Origin: Bradyrhizobium centrolobii
Lineage (GTDB): Bacteria > Pseudomonadota > Alphaproteobacteria > Rhizobiales > Xanthobacteraceae
Direction of reading: 5' to 3'
Assembly (NCBI RefSeq): GCF_001641635.1
Contig: NZ_LUUB01000054.1
Location: 117,883 to 181,882 of the forward strand
DNA: 64,000 nucleotides
In this document: positions 32,871-41,198 of the stretch, one piece after another
How the letters are laid out: every line of letters begins with the position of its first letter
How positions within the stretch are numbered: position 1 is the stretch's first letter
Made by a program: the position numbers and the translations under genes
The notes under the pieces: generated by a model
What the model was told of the DNA's origin: nothing
Seen by the model: the letters and a program-made list of their open reading frames with translations, nothing else
Database searches by the model: none

Positions 32871-33485
32871 ATGAGCAACCGAACCTCAGTGCCGTTGCCC
32901 CGCGGTCGCCCGCGAAGTTTCGATGCGGAAGCCGCCGTCGAACGCGCGATGGGTGTGTTCTGGTCGCGTGGCTATCATGCCACGGCGCTGCCAGACCTCC
33001 TGCGTGCGACGAAGCTCTCGCGTGGCAGCCTTTATGCTGCTTTCGGTGACAAGCACTCGCTCTTCCTGCGCGCGCTCGATTGTTACATTGCCGATGCCGT
33101 GACACGGATGGATATCGAGCTTGACCCTCGCAAGGACCCGGTGGACGGCCTGCGGGCCTACCTTGCTGGGTATGTTGAGCGCACGAGCGGCGCCCACGGT
33201 CGGCGCGGATGTCTGGTGATTGCCACAACCATGGAACTGGCCGGGCGTGACGCTGACGTTAATCGTCGCATCGCGAGCTTTTTCGAAGTCATGGAGGCGC
33301 GGGTGGCGGATGCACTTTCCCGTGCGAAGGCGGCGGGCAGGTTAGCCGACGGTGTCGACCCTGCAAATGCTGCCCGCATTCTCGTCTGTTTCGTTGAAGG
33401 GCTGCGAGTGATCAGCAAAACGGCGCCGACGGGAGCCATAACCCAAGCCGCGGCCGACGCTCTGCTCGATCGTTTCATCAGGTAA
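32871..33485 (+). CDS. TetR-family transcriptional regulator
   Basis: 204 aa from ATG 32871. HTH at residues about 12-62 (RGRPRSFDAEAAVERAMGVF; ALPDLLRATKLSRGSLYAAF). The C-terminal domain with GAHGRRGCLVIATTMELAGR is the TetR_C_13-like type seen beside drug exporters and SDR enzymes. The palindrome AGACC-N4-GGTCT precedes it and again precedes the EamA exporter gene 70 bp downstream, so it likely represses both. No Shine-Dalgarno is visible, and the promoter predicts a leaderless message. Confidence 0.93.
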   Translation: MSNRTSVPLPRGRPRSFDAEAAVERAMGVFWSRGYHATALPDLLRATKLSRGSLYAAFGDKHSLFLRALDCYIADAVTRMDIELDPRKDPVDGLRAYLAGYVERTSGAHGRRGCLVIATTMELAGRDADVNRRIASFFEVMEARVADALSRAKAAGRLADGVDPANAARILVCFVEGLRVISKTAPTGAITQAAADALLDRFIR

Positions 33486-33526
33486 GCAAACCCGGGCCCC
33501 TCCTCACGATCGGCGCGCCGATATCT

Positions 33527-33540
33527 AGACCAATCGGTCT
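33527..33540. promoter_or_regulatory. TetR operator before the EamA gene
   Basis: AGACCAATCGGTCT matches the TetR gene's own operator at both AGACC and GGTCT half-sites and lies 16 nt before the EamA start. Confidence 0.65.
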
Positions 33541-33555
33541 TTAAAGGAGAATACC

Positions 33556-34416
33556 ATGTCCGCGATCCAGATTGTTTGCGCGGTGGCCGTTCCTTTGCTC
33601 TGGGGTTATCAGTTCGTGGTCATCAAAGTGGGCATTACGGAGTTTCCGCCGTTCTTCTTCCTTGCGCTGCGTTTCCTGGCCACCGCGCTCCTGCTTATTC
33701 CGTTCGTCAAAAAGCCCACGCGTGAACAGTTGCGTCCTATCGCAGCTATCTCGCTTTTTCTTGGTGGACTGAACTTCGGACTCTTCTACGTTGGTCTCGG
33801 GCTCGGCTCGGGAAGCACGACGGCTGTCGCATATCTACTCTCCACGCCCTTCACGGTCCTGTTGGCCTGGCCGCTGCTGGCGGAGAGGCCGTCTCTCACT
33901 ACCGCCTCCGGAGTAGCGCTTGCATTCGCCGGCGTCTTTGTGTTGAGGGCGGAGCCCGGCCTGTCGTCAAACGGGCTACCACTACTGCTGGTGATCGGAG
34001 CTGCCTTCGCGTTCGCGGTATCCAACGTCTTGACGAAACGCTACGGCCCTTTTGATCCCTTGATGTTGATGGGTTGGTCGTCGCTGTTCACGGTGCCGCA
34101 GGTGATGTTGATGTCGTTGCTCCTTGAACATGGACAACTGGCGAGCCTCGTTGCCGCGGATGAACGTGGCTGGCTGGCATTCGCCTACACAATTTTTATC
34201 GGAGGAATTGTTGGATTTGGCCTTTGGTTCTGGCTGATCGCTCGCTGCTCTATGGGGCGCGTTGCCCCCTTCGGTCTACTGCTGCCGGTGTTCGCCTTGA
34301 TGTCGAGCGCATTATTTCTTGGCGAGCCGATGACTCCGAAGTTGATTATTGGTGCGCTGCTAGCGATCTCTGGTGTTGCCTTGACACAGTTTAGGCCGAG
34401 CGCTCGACCGGTTTGA
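33556..34416 (+). CDS. EamA-family transporter (drug/metabolite exporter)
   Basis: 286 aa with about ten helices formed by two EamA repeats (first VAVPLLWGYQFVVIKVGITE, FFLALRFLATALLLIPFV; second ANV-type FAFAVSNVLTKRYGPFDPLM, IIGALLAISGVALTQF). AAAGGAG precedes the ATG. It is directly downstream of a TetR gene and carries that regulator's palindrome, indicating a ligand-inducible exporter. EamA proteins export metabolites such as amino acids; this substrate is unknown. Confidence 0.92.
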   Translation: MSAIQIVCAVAVPLLWGYQFVVIKVGITEFPPFFFLALRFLATALLLIPFVKKPTREQLRPIAAISLFLGGLNFGLFYVGLGLGSGSTTAVAYLLSTPFTVLLAWPLLAERPSLTTASGVALAFAGVFVLRAEPGLSSNGLPLLLVIGAAFAFAVSNVLTKRYGPFDPLMLMGWSSLFTVPQVMLMSLLLEHGQLASLVAADERGWLAFAYTIFIGGIVGFGLWFWLIARCSMGRVAPFGLLLPVFALMSSALFLGEPMTPKLIIGALLAISGVALTQFRPSARPV

Positions 34417-34448
34417 ATCCGAAAGCTGCGTCGTAGCGCTGCCGCGCG

Positions 34449-35345
34449 TCAGTCGTGCGATATGGACAGTCCCGCGAGAAGCGGCGCGTACGCGGCAAGC
34501 CTGCTGGATACGAACTCAGTGAAGAGCCGCACGCGCTTCGTCTTGCGTGTCTCGCCCTGGGTGAGAAGCCAGAGCGCTCCGTACATGTGCAGGTCGGTGC
34601 CCGGCACCCTCACCAGTAGGGGGTCGGCATCTCCGACGAAGCACGGCAGTGTCGTCATCCCGATTCCTTGCCGAACTGCAACGATCTGCGCCTCGCCGTC
34701 CGTGGTCCTGAACGGAACCCCCTTGGTGCGAACCTCACCCTCGCGGGCCCAATCCGGAATTCCATGAATGCTTATGACGATCCACCGGATGGGATCAGGC
34801 GCGCCCGCACGCCACGCGGCTAGTCGATCGCGGGACATGTAGACGCCGCCGAACAGCTCCGGCCCCTTCAGGCCGTGAAGATTGAGCGGCAGGGTTTTGC
34901 GGTCGTAGACGACGCGGATCGCGACGTCGGCCTCTCGGTTGGTCAGATTTGCCAGCTCGCCGGACGACAAGATTTCCACCTCGATGTCTGGATGCAGACG
35001 CGCGAAATCGGCGAAGTCCGGCATGAGCAGGTGTGTCGCGAGGGGCGGTGCCAGCGTTACCCGCAGAAGCCCGCGCACGCTCTGGTCGCGACCGAACACG
35101 CGCGTCTCCAGCTGGTGCGACGACGCTTCCATCTGCTTCGCGAGCTCGAGGACCTCCTCCCCCGCAGCCGTCAGGCGGTAGCCCGAAGGCAGCTTTTCGA
35201 ACATGTGCGCCCCGAGCCGTTCCTCGAGCTGGGCGATGCGTCGGAGCACGGTTGAGTGGTTCACACCGAGGCGCTCGGCGGCAGCCCGCACCGAGCCCCC
35301 GCGCGCGACGGCAAGAAAGTAGCGAACGTCATCCCAGTCGATCAT
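34449..35345 (-). CDS. LysR-family transcriptional regulator
   Basis: 298 aa. Start 35345 is set by the usual LysR N-terminus MIDWDDVRYFLAVARGGSVR. The recognition helix region is AAERLGVNHSTVLRRIAQLE. The effector domain includes VTLAPPLATHLLMPDFADFA and LSSGELANLTNREADVAIRV, typical of the subgroup beside short-chain dehydrogenases. It is divergent from the SDR gene at 35636, its likely target. Confidence 0.92.
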   Translation of the reverse strand: MIDWDDVRYFLAVARGGSVRAAAERLGVNHSTVLRRIAQLEERLGAHMFEKLPSGYRLTAAGEEVLELAKQMEASSHQLETRVFGRDQSVRGLLRVTLAPPLATHLLMPDFADFARLHPDIEVEILSSGELANLTNREADVAIRVVYDRKTLPLNLHGLKGPELFGGVYMSRDRLAAWRAGAPDPIRWIVISIHGIPDWAREGEVRTKGVPFRTTDGEAQIVAVRQGIGMTTLPCFVGDADPLLVRVPGTDLHMYGALWLLTQGETRKTKRVRLFTEFVSSRLAAYAPLLAGLSISHD

Positions 35346-35635
35346 GGTGCAATCCCGCACCGCAGGGTTTGCCTTCGAAAGTCCGTGTCCAACACCATCG
35401 AACATCCTCTCGAATGTGGGGTAGCACGGTCGGGTGATCACTGCCTATGCCGACAAGCACGGCCCAATTCCGAACGGCGGGCACCGATCGCGGCTGGCGT
35501 CAGTCGTCCCGCCGGATCGATTTCGCACCACCGATGTGCGCGCTTCCGCACTCAACGCCTGACGCCGGCAGACCTATGTCGAGGTTCTCGGGGGCCTCCC
35601 CGAACGACCAAAGGCGGAGCCTGAAAGGAGAAGTC

Positions 35636-36370
35636 ATGGGAAAGCTTGAGGGTAAGGTTGCAGTCATCACGGGTGGATCGAGCGGCATGGCGGCGGCGAG
35701 TGCCAAGCGGTTCGTTGAAGAAGGCGCCTATGTTTTCATCACGGGCCGGAGGCAGGAGGCGCTCAACGAGGCCGTCAGGCTGATTGGCCGGAACGTGACC
35801 GGCGTGCGCGGCGACGCGGCCAATCTCGACGACCTCGACCGCCTGTTCGACACAGTCAAACGGCAAAAGGGCAAGATCGACGTCCTGTACGCGAGCGCCG
35901 GCACGGGCGAAGCAGTCCCACTGGGCGAGATTACCGAGCAGCACTTCGATGCGGCCTTCGGCCTGAATACGCGCGGCACGCTGTTTACGGTTCAGAAGGC
36001 GTTGCCGCTGTTCAACGATGGCGGATCGATCTTCATGACCGGGTCAGTTGCTTCGGTGAAAGGTTTTCCTGGCTACGGCGTGTATTCGGCAAGCAAGGCG
36101 GCGTTGCGCTCATTCGCACGCACTTGGCTCAACGAACTGAAGGGCAGGAATATCCGGGTGAACGTGCTGAGCCCGGGGCCGATCGCCACACCGATGCAGG
36201 ACCAAGTTCTCACCGAGGAGGCGAAGCGGATGTTTGAATCCCTGATCCCGCGGGGAAAGATGGGTCGTCCTGAGGAAATTGCGGCGGTCGCGGTGTTTCT
36301 TGCTTCTGACGATTCCAGCTTCGTGAATGGGGTGGAGCTGTCTGTCGACGGCGGCTTCTCGGCCATCTGA
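35636..36370 (+). CDS. Short-chain dehydrogenase/reductase (SDR)
   Basis: 244 aa classical SDR, cytosolic NAD(P)(H)-dependent oxidoreductase. AAAGGAG lies 5 nt before ATG 35636. The cofactor loop reads TGGSSGMA (residues 12-19), with Ala where TGxxxGxG normally ends in Gly. The catalytic set is Asn111 (GLNTRGT), Ser in MTGSVAS, Tyr150 and Lys154 (YSASK). Ends with NGVELSVDGGFSAI. It is divergent from the LysR gene and followed 213 nt later by an F420-reductase-like gene. Substrate unknown. Confidence 0.92.
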   Translation: MGKLEGKVAVITGGSSGMAAASAKRFVEEGAYVFITGRRQEALNEAVRLIGRNVTGVRGDAANLDDLDRLFDTVKRQKGKIDVLYASAGTGEAVPLGEITEQHFDAAFGLNTRGTLFTVQKALPLFNDGGSIFMTGSVASVKGFPGYGVYSASKAALRSFARTWLNELKGRNIRVNVLSPGPIATPMQDQVLTEEAKRMFESLIPRGKMGRPEEIAAVAVFLASDDSSFVNGVELSVDGGFSAI

Positions 36371-36583
36371 AATCGCGCCTGATCGCGGGAAGTGGCTGAC
36401 CGTCCGGCCGCGTGGAAGTCGTTCACGGGAGGACGTCTACGCAATTCAAGAATTCGAAGCGATGACGCGCATCGCTTGGGGTGGCGGTCCGAAGATCTCG
36501 CGAAGGTCACCATGCATCGAAACGGATAACCCAGCGCCATTGAAGGCCGGGGAATCAATATCAACACGGATCGGAGAAGTATC

Positions 36584-37183
36584 ATGAGCTATGCGATTGT
36601 AGGATTCGGTGCGGTAGGCCAGGCCCTCGCCCGGGCCTTCGCCCGTAAAAACATCAAGCTGGCCGTCGCGAGCCGCCGGCCTCCCGAGGCGTTGGCGCCG
36701 CAGGCTCGGGCGATTGGACCCACGGTCGTCGCCAAGTCGCTGCGGGATGCACTCGAGGCCGACACAATCATCTTGGCGGTCCCGTTCGGGGAGCATCGCG
36801 AGGTTGCGAAGGCCCTGCCGAGCTGGAAAGGCAAGACGGTCATCGACGCGATGAACGCGTTGCTTCCCCCTGAGGAGCTGGACGGTCTCCCGTCCTCCGC
36901 CTTCGTCGCGAAGGCGTTCACCGGCGCCAAGTTCGTCAAAGGCTTCAATCACCTGATTGCGGCCACCCTGGCTGCCGATCCGATCGTCGAAGGCGGCCAC
37001 CGGGTCGTCTTTCTGTCGAGCGACGACGAGGACGCGACCGCTCCCGTGGCGGCCTTGGCCAAACAACTCGGGTTCGCACCCGTCAAGCTGGGAAAGCTCA
37101 ACGAGGGTGGCGCGCTGGTGCACGCACGCGGCCGCACTTGGGGCCAGCTCATCTTCCAGGATTTGTTCAAGAAGGAGCAGTAA
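36584..37183 (+). CDS. NADP-binding oxidoreductase, F420:NADP reductase-like
   Basis: 199 aa. N-terminal Rossmann motif YAIVGFGAVGQALARAFARK; ILAVPFGEHREVAKALP and VIDAMNALLPPEELDG follow, then GAKFVKGFNHLIAATLAADP, as in NADPH-dependent F420 reductase-like proteins (PF03807). The C-terminus VKLGKLNEGGALVHARGRTW is typical. In organisms without F420 these act as NADP-dependent reductases of unclear substrate. It follows the SDR and precedes an SRPBCC-gene fragment. Confidence 0.86.
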   Translation: MSYAIVGFGAVGQALARAFARKNIKLAVASRRPPEALAPQARAIGPTVVAKSLRDALEADTIILAVPFGEHREVAKALPSWKGKTVIDAMNALLPPEELDGLPSSAFVAKAFTGAKFVKGFNHLIAATLAADPIVEGGHRVVFLSSDDEDATAPVAALAKQLGFAPVKLGKLNEGGALVHARGRTWGQLIFQDLFKKEQ

Positions 37184-37186
37184 TCG

Positions 37187-37288
37187 ATCTACGACCGTGT
37201 GATTTGGCCCGAGGAGTACGATCCCGAAACGTCGGCCATCTATGTGCTCAATGACATCGACATGACGGCGCCCCCTCAAGCGGTGTGA
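37187..37288 (+). pseudogene. N-terminal fragment of an SRPBCC-domain protein
   Basis: Immediately after the reductase stop an open frame reads IYDRVIWPEEYDPETSAIYV, then LNDIDMTAPPQAV, then TGA. WPxEYxPxxAxIxVxNDIDIxAPPExVW is the usual start of SRPBCC (START-like) proteins; here the expected Trp codon TGG after the final Val is TGA, and no recognisable SRPBCC sequence follows. It is a truncated relic next to the putative att site. Confidence 0.55.
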
Positions 37289-37758
37289 CGCCGACGGAGC
37301 GGCGGATCCACGGGTCGCTTAGCATCTATCGACTGCTATCGATGGCCTAGGATTCGCCCGAGTGTCCTCTGCTATCCGATACTGCTCCATGGTACTCCCC
37401 CTCACTCCCACTCGATTGTTTTAAGCCGTGGTAATGTGCTGATTTTGGAGCGCAAATTGTTTCTGCGCCCGACGAAGAACCGTCTCGCCAGTCCGTCAGA
37501 AAATTGCGCTCTTGATTTCAAACAAGATTTTTGACGATACGCGATCTGCTCGGTTTCAGTGACTATCGACATCAATTGGTCGATTTTTCGCTTCGCTAGC
37601 ACACGCACATTCGGCATAGCGCCTGATAAAAGACCGTCAGCAGTAAAGCGCATGGGCGAGAGAGACCGTTTCGCGACGGCCTCTCCTACTTCCACTCCGC
37701 GGTTATCGGCAGTCGTCAGCCGTTTTGAAGACCACTGAGGTGATCTGCCCTTTTTGGG
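37289..37758. other. AT-richer interval next to the guaA-end repeat
   Basis: No secure gene. A minus-strand frame (37402-37695, 97 codons, GTG start, weak RBS) ends LPRLKTIEWE in frame with the guaA-like terminus but has no recognised domain; it is probably island sequence fused to the leftover guaA end. The base composition is visibly less GC-rich than the neighbouring genes. Confidence 0.45.
37402..37416 (-). repeat. Second copy of the guaA 3' terminus, putative attachment site
   Basis: TCACTCCCACTCGAT is identical to 39402-39416, and the surrounding 46 nt match at about 34 positions. On the minus strand it encodes IEWE then stop, the conserved end of GuaA. The two copies are direct repeats exactly 2000 bp apart, as left by integration into, or a deletion scar at, the guaA 3' end. 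Confidence 0.6.
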
Positions 37759-38970
37759 CTAACCGCGCTTAGAGAATTCCTCGGCTGCGATACGAACCGC
37801 CTGCTGTGTCGCGGGATAGCCGCTGTAAGGAATGAGGTTTACGAGCGTTTCCAGAATTTCTTCCCGCGTCGCGCCAACGTTCAACGCGGCGTTGATGTGC
37901 ACGCGAAGCGGAATCTCTGTCGTGGCAGACCCAACGGCTGCCAGAGCAGCGCAGGCGCTGAGTTCCCGAGACTTCATGTCGATCCCGCTCCGCGAGAACA
38001 CCTCACCATAAGAATGCTCGACGATCATTCGACCGAGATCAGGTGCGACATCATCGAAAGTGCGGACCACGGCATCGCCCGATGAACCGGACGTTTTTGC
38101 AAGCGTAGCACGCCCGCGTTCCAACCGGTCTGCGCGGCTCTCGACCACGGCGGGTGGGGGCACGTTTGCCCCAATCGTTGCCGACCCGGCAGCGAAGATA
38201 TCCTTGGCGACGGCGAAGGCGTTCAGCGCTGCCGGAAAACCCCGATAGACGCTGAGCTGGATCAGCACCTCGATGATTTCCTCTCGCGTCACGCCATGGG
38301 CAAGCGCGCCGGCGAGATGAAGACGGAGCGTCGCCGCACGGTTGCCACTGGCGGCAAGCATCGAGATGATTGCGAACAGTTTGGCTTTTTGGTCGAGGCC
38401 GTCGCGCGCCAGCATTTCACCAAAGGCGAACTCGATGGAGAGTTGCGCGAGGTCAGGCGAACCGGCAGCAAAGCCATCGAAATATGCCTGCACATCGCCT
38501 CCAGAGAGCCGGTCGAGCGTCTCCAACCCGGCCTGTCGGCGTGTCGATCCATCGCCTGCGGAGGGCTCGATGGGTTCGAAAGCAAGCTTGCGCTCAGCGA
38601 ACACCGCACGAATAAGGCCGATCGCATTTACCGTTGGCGGGAAGCCGAGGAGCGCTACAGATATAAACATGAGTTCGATAAGCGCCTTCGGCTCGCCGCC
38701 GGCGTTGAGGAAGCCCGCCATATGAAACTTCAACTGCGGCTGGGCGCTTCCGTCGGCAAGCAGCATTGAAATAGTGCACAGCTGACGCAATGGGAGGTCG
38801 AGACCTGGCCGCGATAGAACGTCTCCGTATGGGTATTCTACGGTGAAACGAGAAAGGTCGACGGATGTCTCGGCAAGACTATTAATCGGCTCGTCGAAAT
38901 TCTCTCCGCCAATCTGCCGTAAGATTTCAAGACCGCGTGAATAACGACTATATTGAGATGTTGCTGTCAT
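37759..38970 (-). CDS. Triple-domain carboxymuconolactone decarboxylase-family protein
   Basis: 403 aa from ATG 38970. Three tandem CMD/PcaC-like domains are readable by their repeated landmarks: FTVEYPYGDVLSRPGLDL (42-59), LSIEFAFGEMLARDGLDQ (177-194) and MIVEHSYGEVFSRSGIDM (315-332), each followed by a His (83, 218, 358 in KFHMAG, RLHLAG, RVHINA) and a GFP/GYP-xxxNA turn. CMD proteins are usually single-domain (~120 aa) or double, so three copies are unusual. No CxxC of AhpD type is present, so peroxidase activity is unlikely. It is the only intact gene between the guaA-end repeats. Substrate unknown. Confidence 0.88.
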   Translation of the reverse strand: MTATSQYSRYSRGLEILRQIGGENFDEPINSLAETSVDLSRFTVEYPYGDVLSRPGLDLPLRQLCTISMLLADGSAQPQLKFHMAGFLNAGGEPKALIELMFISVALLGFPPTVNAIGLIRAVFAERKLAFEPIEPSAGDGSTRRQAGLETLDRLSGGDVQAYFDGFAAGSPDLAQLSIEFAFGEMLARDGLDQKAKLFAIISMLAASGNRAATLRLHLAGALAHGVTREEIIEVLIQLSVYRGFPAALNAFAVAKDIFAAGSATIGANVPPPAVVESRADRLERGRATLAKTSGSSGDAVVRTFDDVAPDLGRMIVEHSYGEVFSRSGIDMKSRELSACAALAAVGSATTEIPLRVHINAALNVGATREEILETLVNLIPYSGYPATQQAVRIAAEEFSKRG

Positions 38971-39012
38971 TGCATATGCCTTCTGATTGATTGTGGCGGG
39001 AGTCCCACCCAC

Positions 39013-39401
39013 GGCGACAAGGGCAGCTCCAAAAAACTCTGGCCGGAGGCGGGTGCGCTGTGCTCGGTTATTGCTGCGTTAGGGCGACACGACATCGGCG
39101 ATCTCTCTCACGAAGCGCCCCGGACTTGGCCGTGAAACCAAAGAAGGCATCGCGGAACTAGCCATAGTCGAAGGCGCTCGACAAGGAATGCTGGTCGCGA
39201 CCGCCCCACACCAGGCATAGCCGGATTCGATACAAACCCTCGGAACGTGACCTCTGCAGTCCGAGGGTTTGTATCATCAGAACCGACGCTAATGCCGGCT
39301 GATCCCAGTCATCGCAAATTGAGAACTATCGGCTACTTTTGCTGTGCTGGTATTGCCTACAGCGCGATATCCTATCCTACTTTACTCCACAGCACGCCCC
39401 G
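39013..39401. other. Interval downstream of guaA without gene
   Basis: Contains the 16-bp-arm hairpin at 39229-39275 and otherwise nothing recognisable. Confidence 0.4.
39229..39275. repeat. Perfect 16-bp inverted repeat
   Basis: GATACAAACCCTCGGA (39229-39244) and TCCGAGGGTTTGTATC (39260-39275) are perfectly complementary around a 15-nt loop. It lies 127 bp past the guaA stop inside the putative island. No U-tract follows on either side; it could be a terminator-like barrier, a recombination site or a structured RNA. Confidence 0.65.
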
Positions 39402-39416
39402 TCACTCCCACTCGAT
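39402..39416 (-). repeat. guaA-proximal copy of the putative attachment core
   Basis: TCACTCCCACTCGAT, the last four codons and stop of guaA, identical to 37402-37416. The guaA 3' end is a known integration target of some rhizobial ICE recombinases; no integrase gene is in this window. Confidence 0.55.
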
Positions 39417-41000
39417 CGTGCCCGGCGGCTTGCTGGTCACGTCGTACACGACCCTATTCACGCCCTTCACCTCGTTGATGATGCGCGTGGCGGTCTCGCC
39501 CAGAAACTTCATGTCGAACTGGTAGAAGTCGGCGGTCATGCCGTCGGTGGAGGTGACGGCGCGGAGGCCCACGACGTAGTCATAGGTGCGGCCGTCGCCC
39601 ATGACGCCGACGGTCTTCACGGGGAGCAGCACGGCGAAGGCCTGCCAGATTTCGTCGTAGAGGCCTGCTTTCCGGATCTGGTCGATATAGACGGCATCGG
39701 CCTGGCGCAGGATCTCGAGCTTGTCCCTCGTGATGTCGCCGGGGCAGCGGATGGCGAGGCCGGGGCCCGGGAACGGGTGGCGGCCGACGAAGATTTCGGG
39801 CAGGCCGAGCTCGCGCCCGAGCTTGCGCACCTCGTCCTTGAACAGTTCGCGCAAGGGCTCGACGAGCTTCATGTTCATGCGCTCAGGCAGGCCGCCGACA
39901 TTGTGGTGCGACTTGATCGTCACCGAGGGGCCGCCGGTGAAGGAGACGCTCTCGATCACATCGGGGTAGAGCGTGCCTTGCGCGAGGAAGTCGGCGCCGC
40001 CGATCTTCCTGGCCTCCTCTTCGAATACCTCGATGAAGAGGCGGCCGATGGTCTTGCGCTTCTTTTCGGGATCGGTGACGCCTTCGAGCTCGCCCAAAAA
40101 CTGTTTTGAGGCATCCACGTGCACGAGCGGGATGTTGTAGTGGTGGCGGAACAAATCGACCACCGTCTCGGCCTCATTGAGGCGCATCAGGCCGTGGTCG
40201 ACGAAGACGCAGGTGAGCTGGTCGCCGATCGCCTCGTGGATCAGCACGGCCGCAACGGCTGAATCGACGCCGCCGGACAGGCCGCAGATCACCCTGCCCT
40301 TGCCGACCTGGGCGCGGATCTTCTGGATCTCCTCCTCGCGGAAGGCGCGCATGGTCCAGTCGCCGGAAAGGCCTGCGATCTTGCGCACGAAATTGCGGAG
40401 CAGTTTTGCTCCGTCCACGGTGTGCACCACCTCGGGGTGGAACTGCATCGCGTAGAACTTGCGCTTGTCGTCGGCGATGACGGAGATCGGCGAGCCCGCG
40501 GCTTTCGCCACGCCGCGAAAACCGTTGGGCAGTTTTGTCACCCGGTCGCCATGGCTCATCCAGACGTCGTAGCGGCCGCCCTTCTGCCAGACGCCCTCGA
40601 ACAGCGCGCAATCGTCGGTGACCTCAATTGTTGCGCGGCCGAATTCGCGGTGATGGCCGGCCTCGACGGTGCCCCCCAACTGCTGCGCCATGGTCTGCTC
40701 GCCATAGCAGATGCCGAGGACCGGCACGCCGGCGGTGAGGATCGACATGGGAGCAGCCGGCGCGTTGTCGTCGAGCACCGAGGCTGGTCCCCCGGAGAGG
40801 ATCACCGCCTTGGGCTTCATCTCCTTGAAGGCTGCGTCCGCCTTGTTGAACGGGACGATCTCGCAATAGACGCCGTCTTCGCGCACGCGACGCGCGATCA
40901 GCTGCGTCACCTGGCTGCCGAAATCGATGATGAGAATCTTGTCGTGCGCCGAGGCCACGGAGGGCGTCGACGACTCGCGGGCGTTCTGTGCTGCTGTCAT
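39402..41000 (-). CDS. guaA: GMP synthase (glutamine-hydrolysing)
   Basis: 532 aa, converting XMP to GMP with ATP and glutamine; last step of GMP synthesis. The glutaminase domain has Cys98 in LGICYGEQ and His/Glu in QFHPEVVHT. The ATP pyrophosphatase domain has the P-loop [13 protein letters not shown]. The dimerisation domain ends [15 protein letters not shown] 41000 gives standard length; upstream extension is unlikely. Its final 15 nt are duplicated 2 kb downstream (37402-37416). guaB lies on the same strand at 52750. Confidence 0.97.
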   Translation of the reverse strand: MTAAQNARESSTPSVASAHDKILIIDFGSQVTQLIARRVREDGVYCEIVPFNKADAAFKEMKPKAVILSGGPASVLDDNAPAAPMSILTAGVPVLGICYGEQTMAQQLGGTVEAGHHREFGRATIEVTDDCALFEGVWQKGGRYDVWMSHGDRVTKLPNGFRGVAKAAGSPISVIADDKRKFYAMQFHPEVVHTVDGAKLLRNFVRKIAGLSGDWTMRAFREEEIQKIRAQVGKGRVICGLSGGVDSAVAAVLIHEAIGDQLTCVFVDHGLMRLNEAETVVDLFRHHYNIPLVHVDASKQFLGELEGVTDPEKKRKTIGRLFIEVFEEEARKIGGADFLAQGTLYPDVIESVSFTGGPSVTIKSHHNVGGLPERMNMKLVEPLRELFKDEVRKLGRELGLPEIFVGRHPFPGPGLAIRCPGDITRDKLEILRQADAVYIDQIRKAGLYDEIWQAFAVLLPVKTVGVMGDGRTYDYVVGLRAVTSTDGMTADFYQFDMKFLGETATRIINEVKGVNRVVYDVTSKPPGTIEWE

Positions 41001-41086
41001 GGCAAGCAGATACGCGACGAGGGCCGCGCCCGCAACCGCGCGTGCGAGCACGCCCACATTCTTCTTTGGGCATGGACAAAGCGATA

Positions 41087-41107
41087 TAGGTCAGTAAAGT
41101 TGACCTA
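41087..41107. promoter_or_regulatory. Inverted repeat upstream of guaA
   Basis: TAGGTCA and TGACCTA are perfect 7-bp arms around GTAAAGT, 87 bp before the guaA start and between guaA and the hxlR-type gene. It could be an operator for guaA; the regulator is unknown. Confidence 0.4.
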
Positions 41108-41198
41108 ATTTGCTTCGCGCGATGGCGGCCGTTCAGGCGGGAACCTGTCGTTGAGCGGCCGCGGAAAGATGGCTCCTCCTGCCAAGGCCCGCGCGTCG

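Noticed and set aside
37402..37695. 97-codon minus-strand frame ending TIEWE like GuaA
   Set aside because: Not called as a gene: weak start and no domain; the GuaA-like end is explained by the repeated guaA terminus.
37690..37755. Selenocysteine-tRNA-like anticodon arm on the minus strand (GTCTTCAAAAC context)
   Set aside because: No matching 3' acceptor half, weak anticodon stem and no T-arm; not a tRNA by eye.
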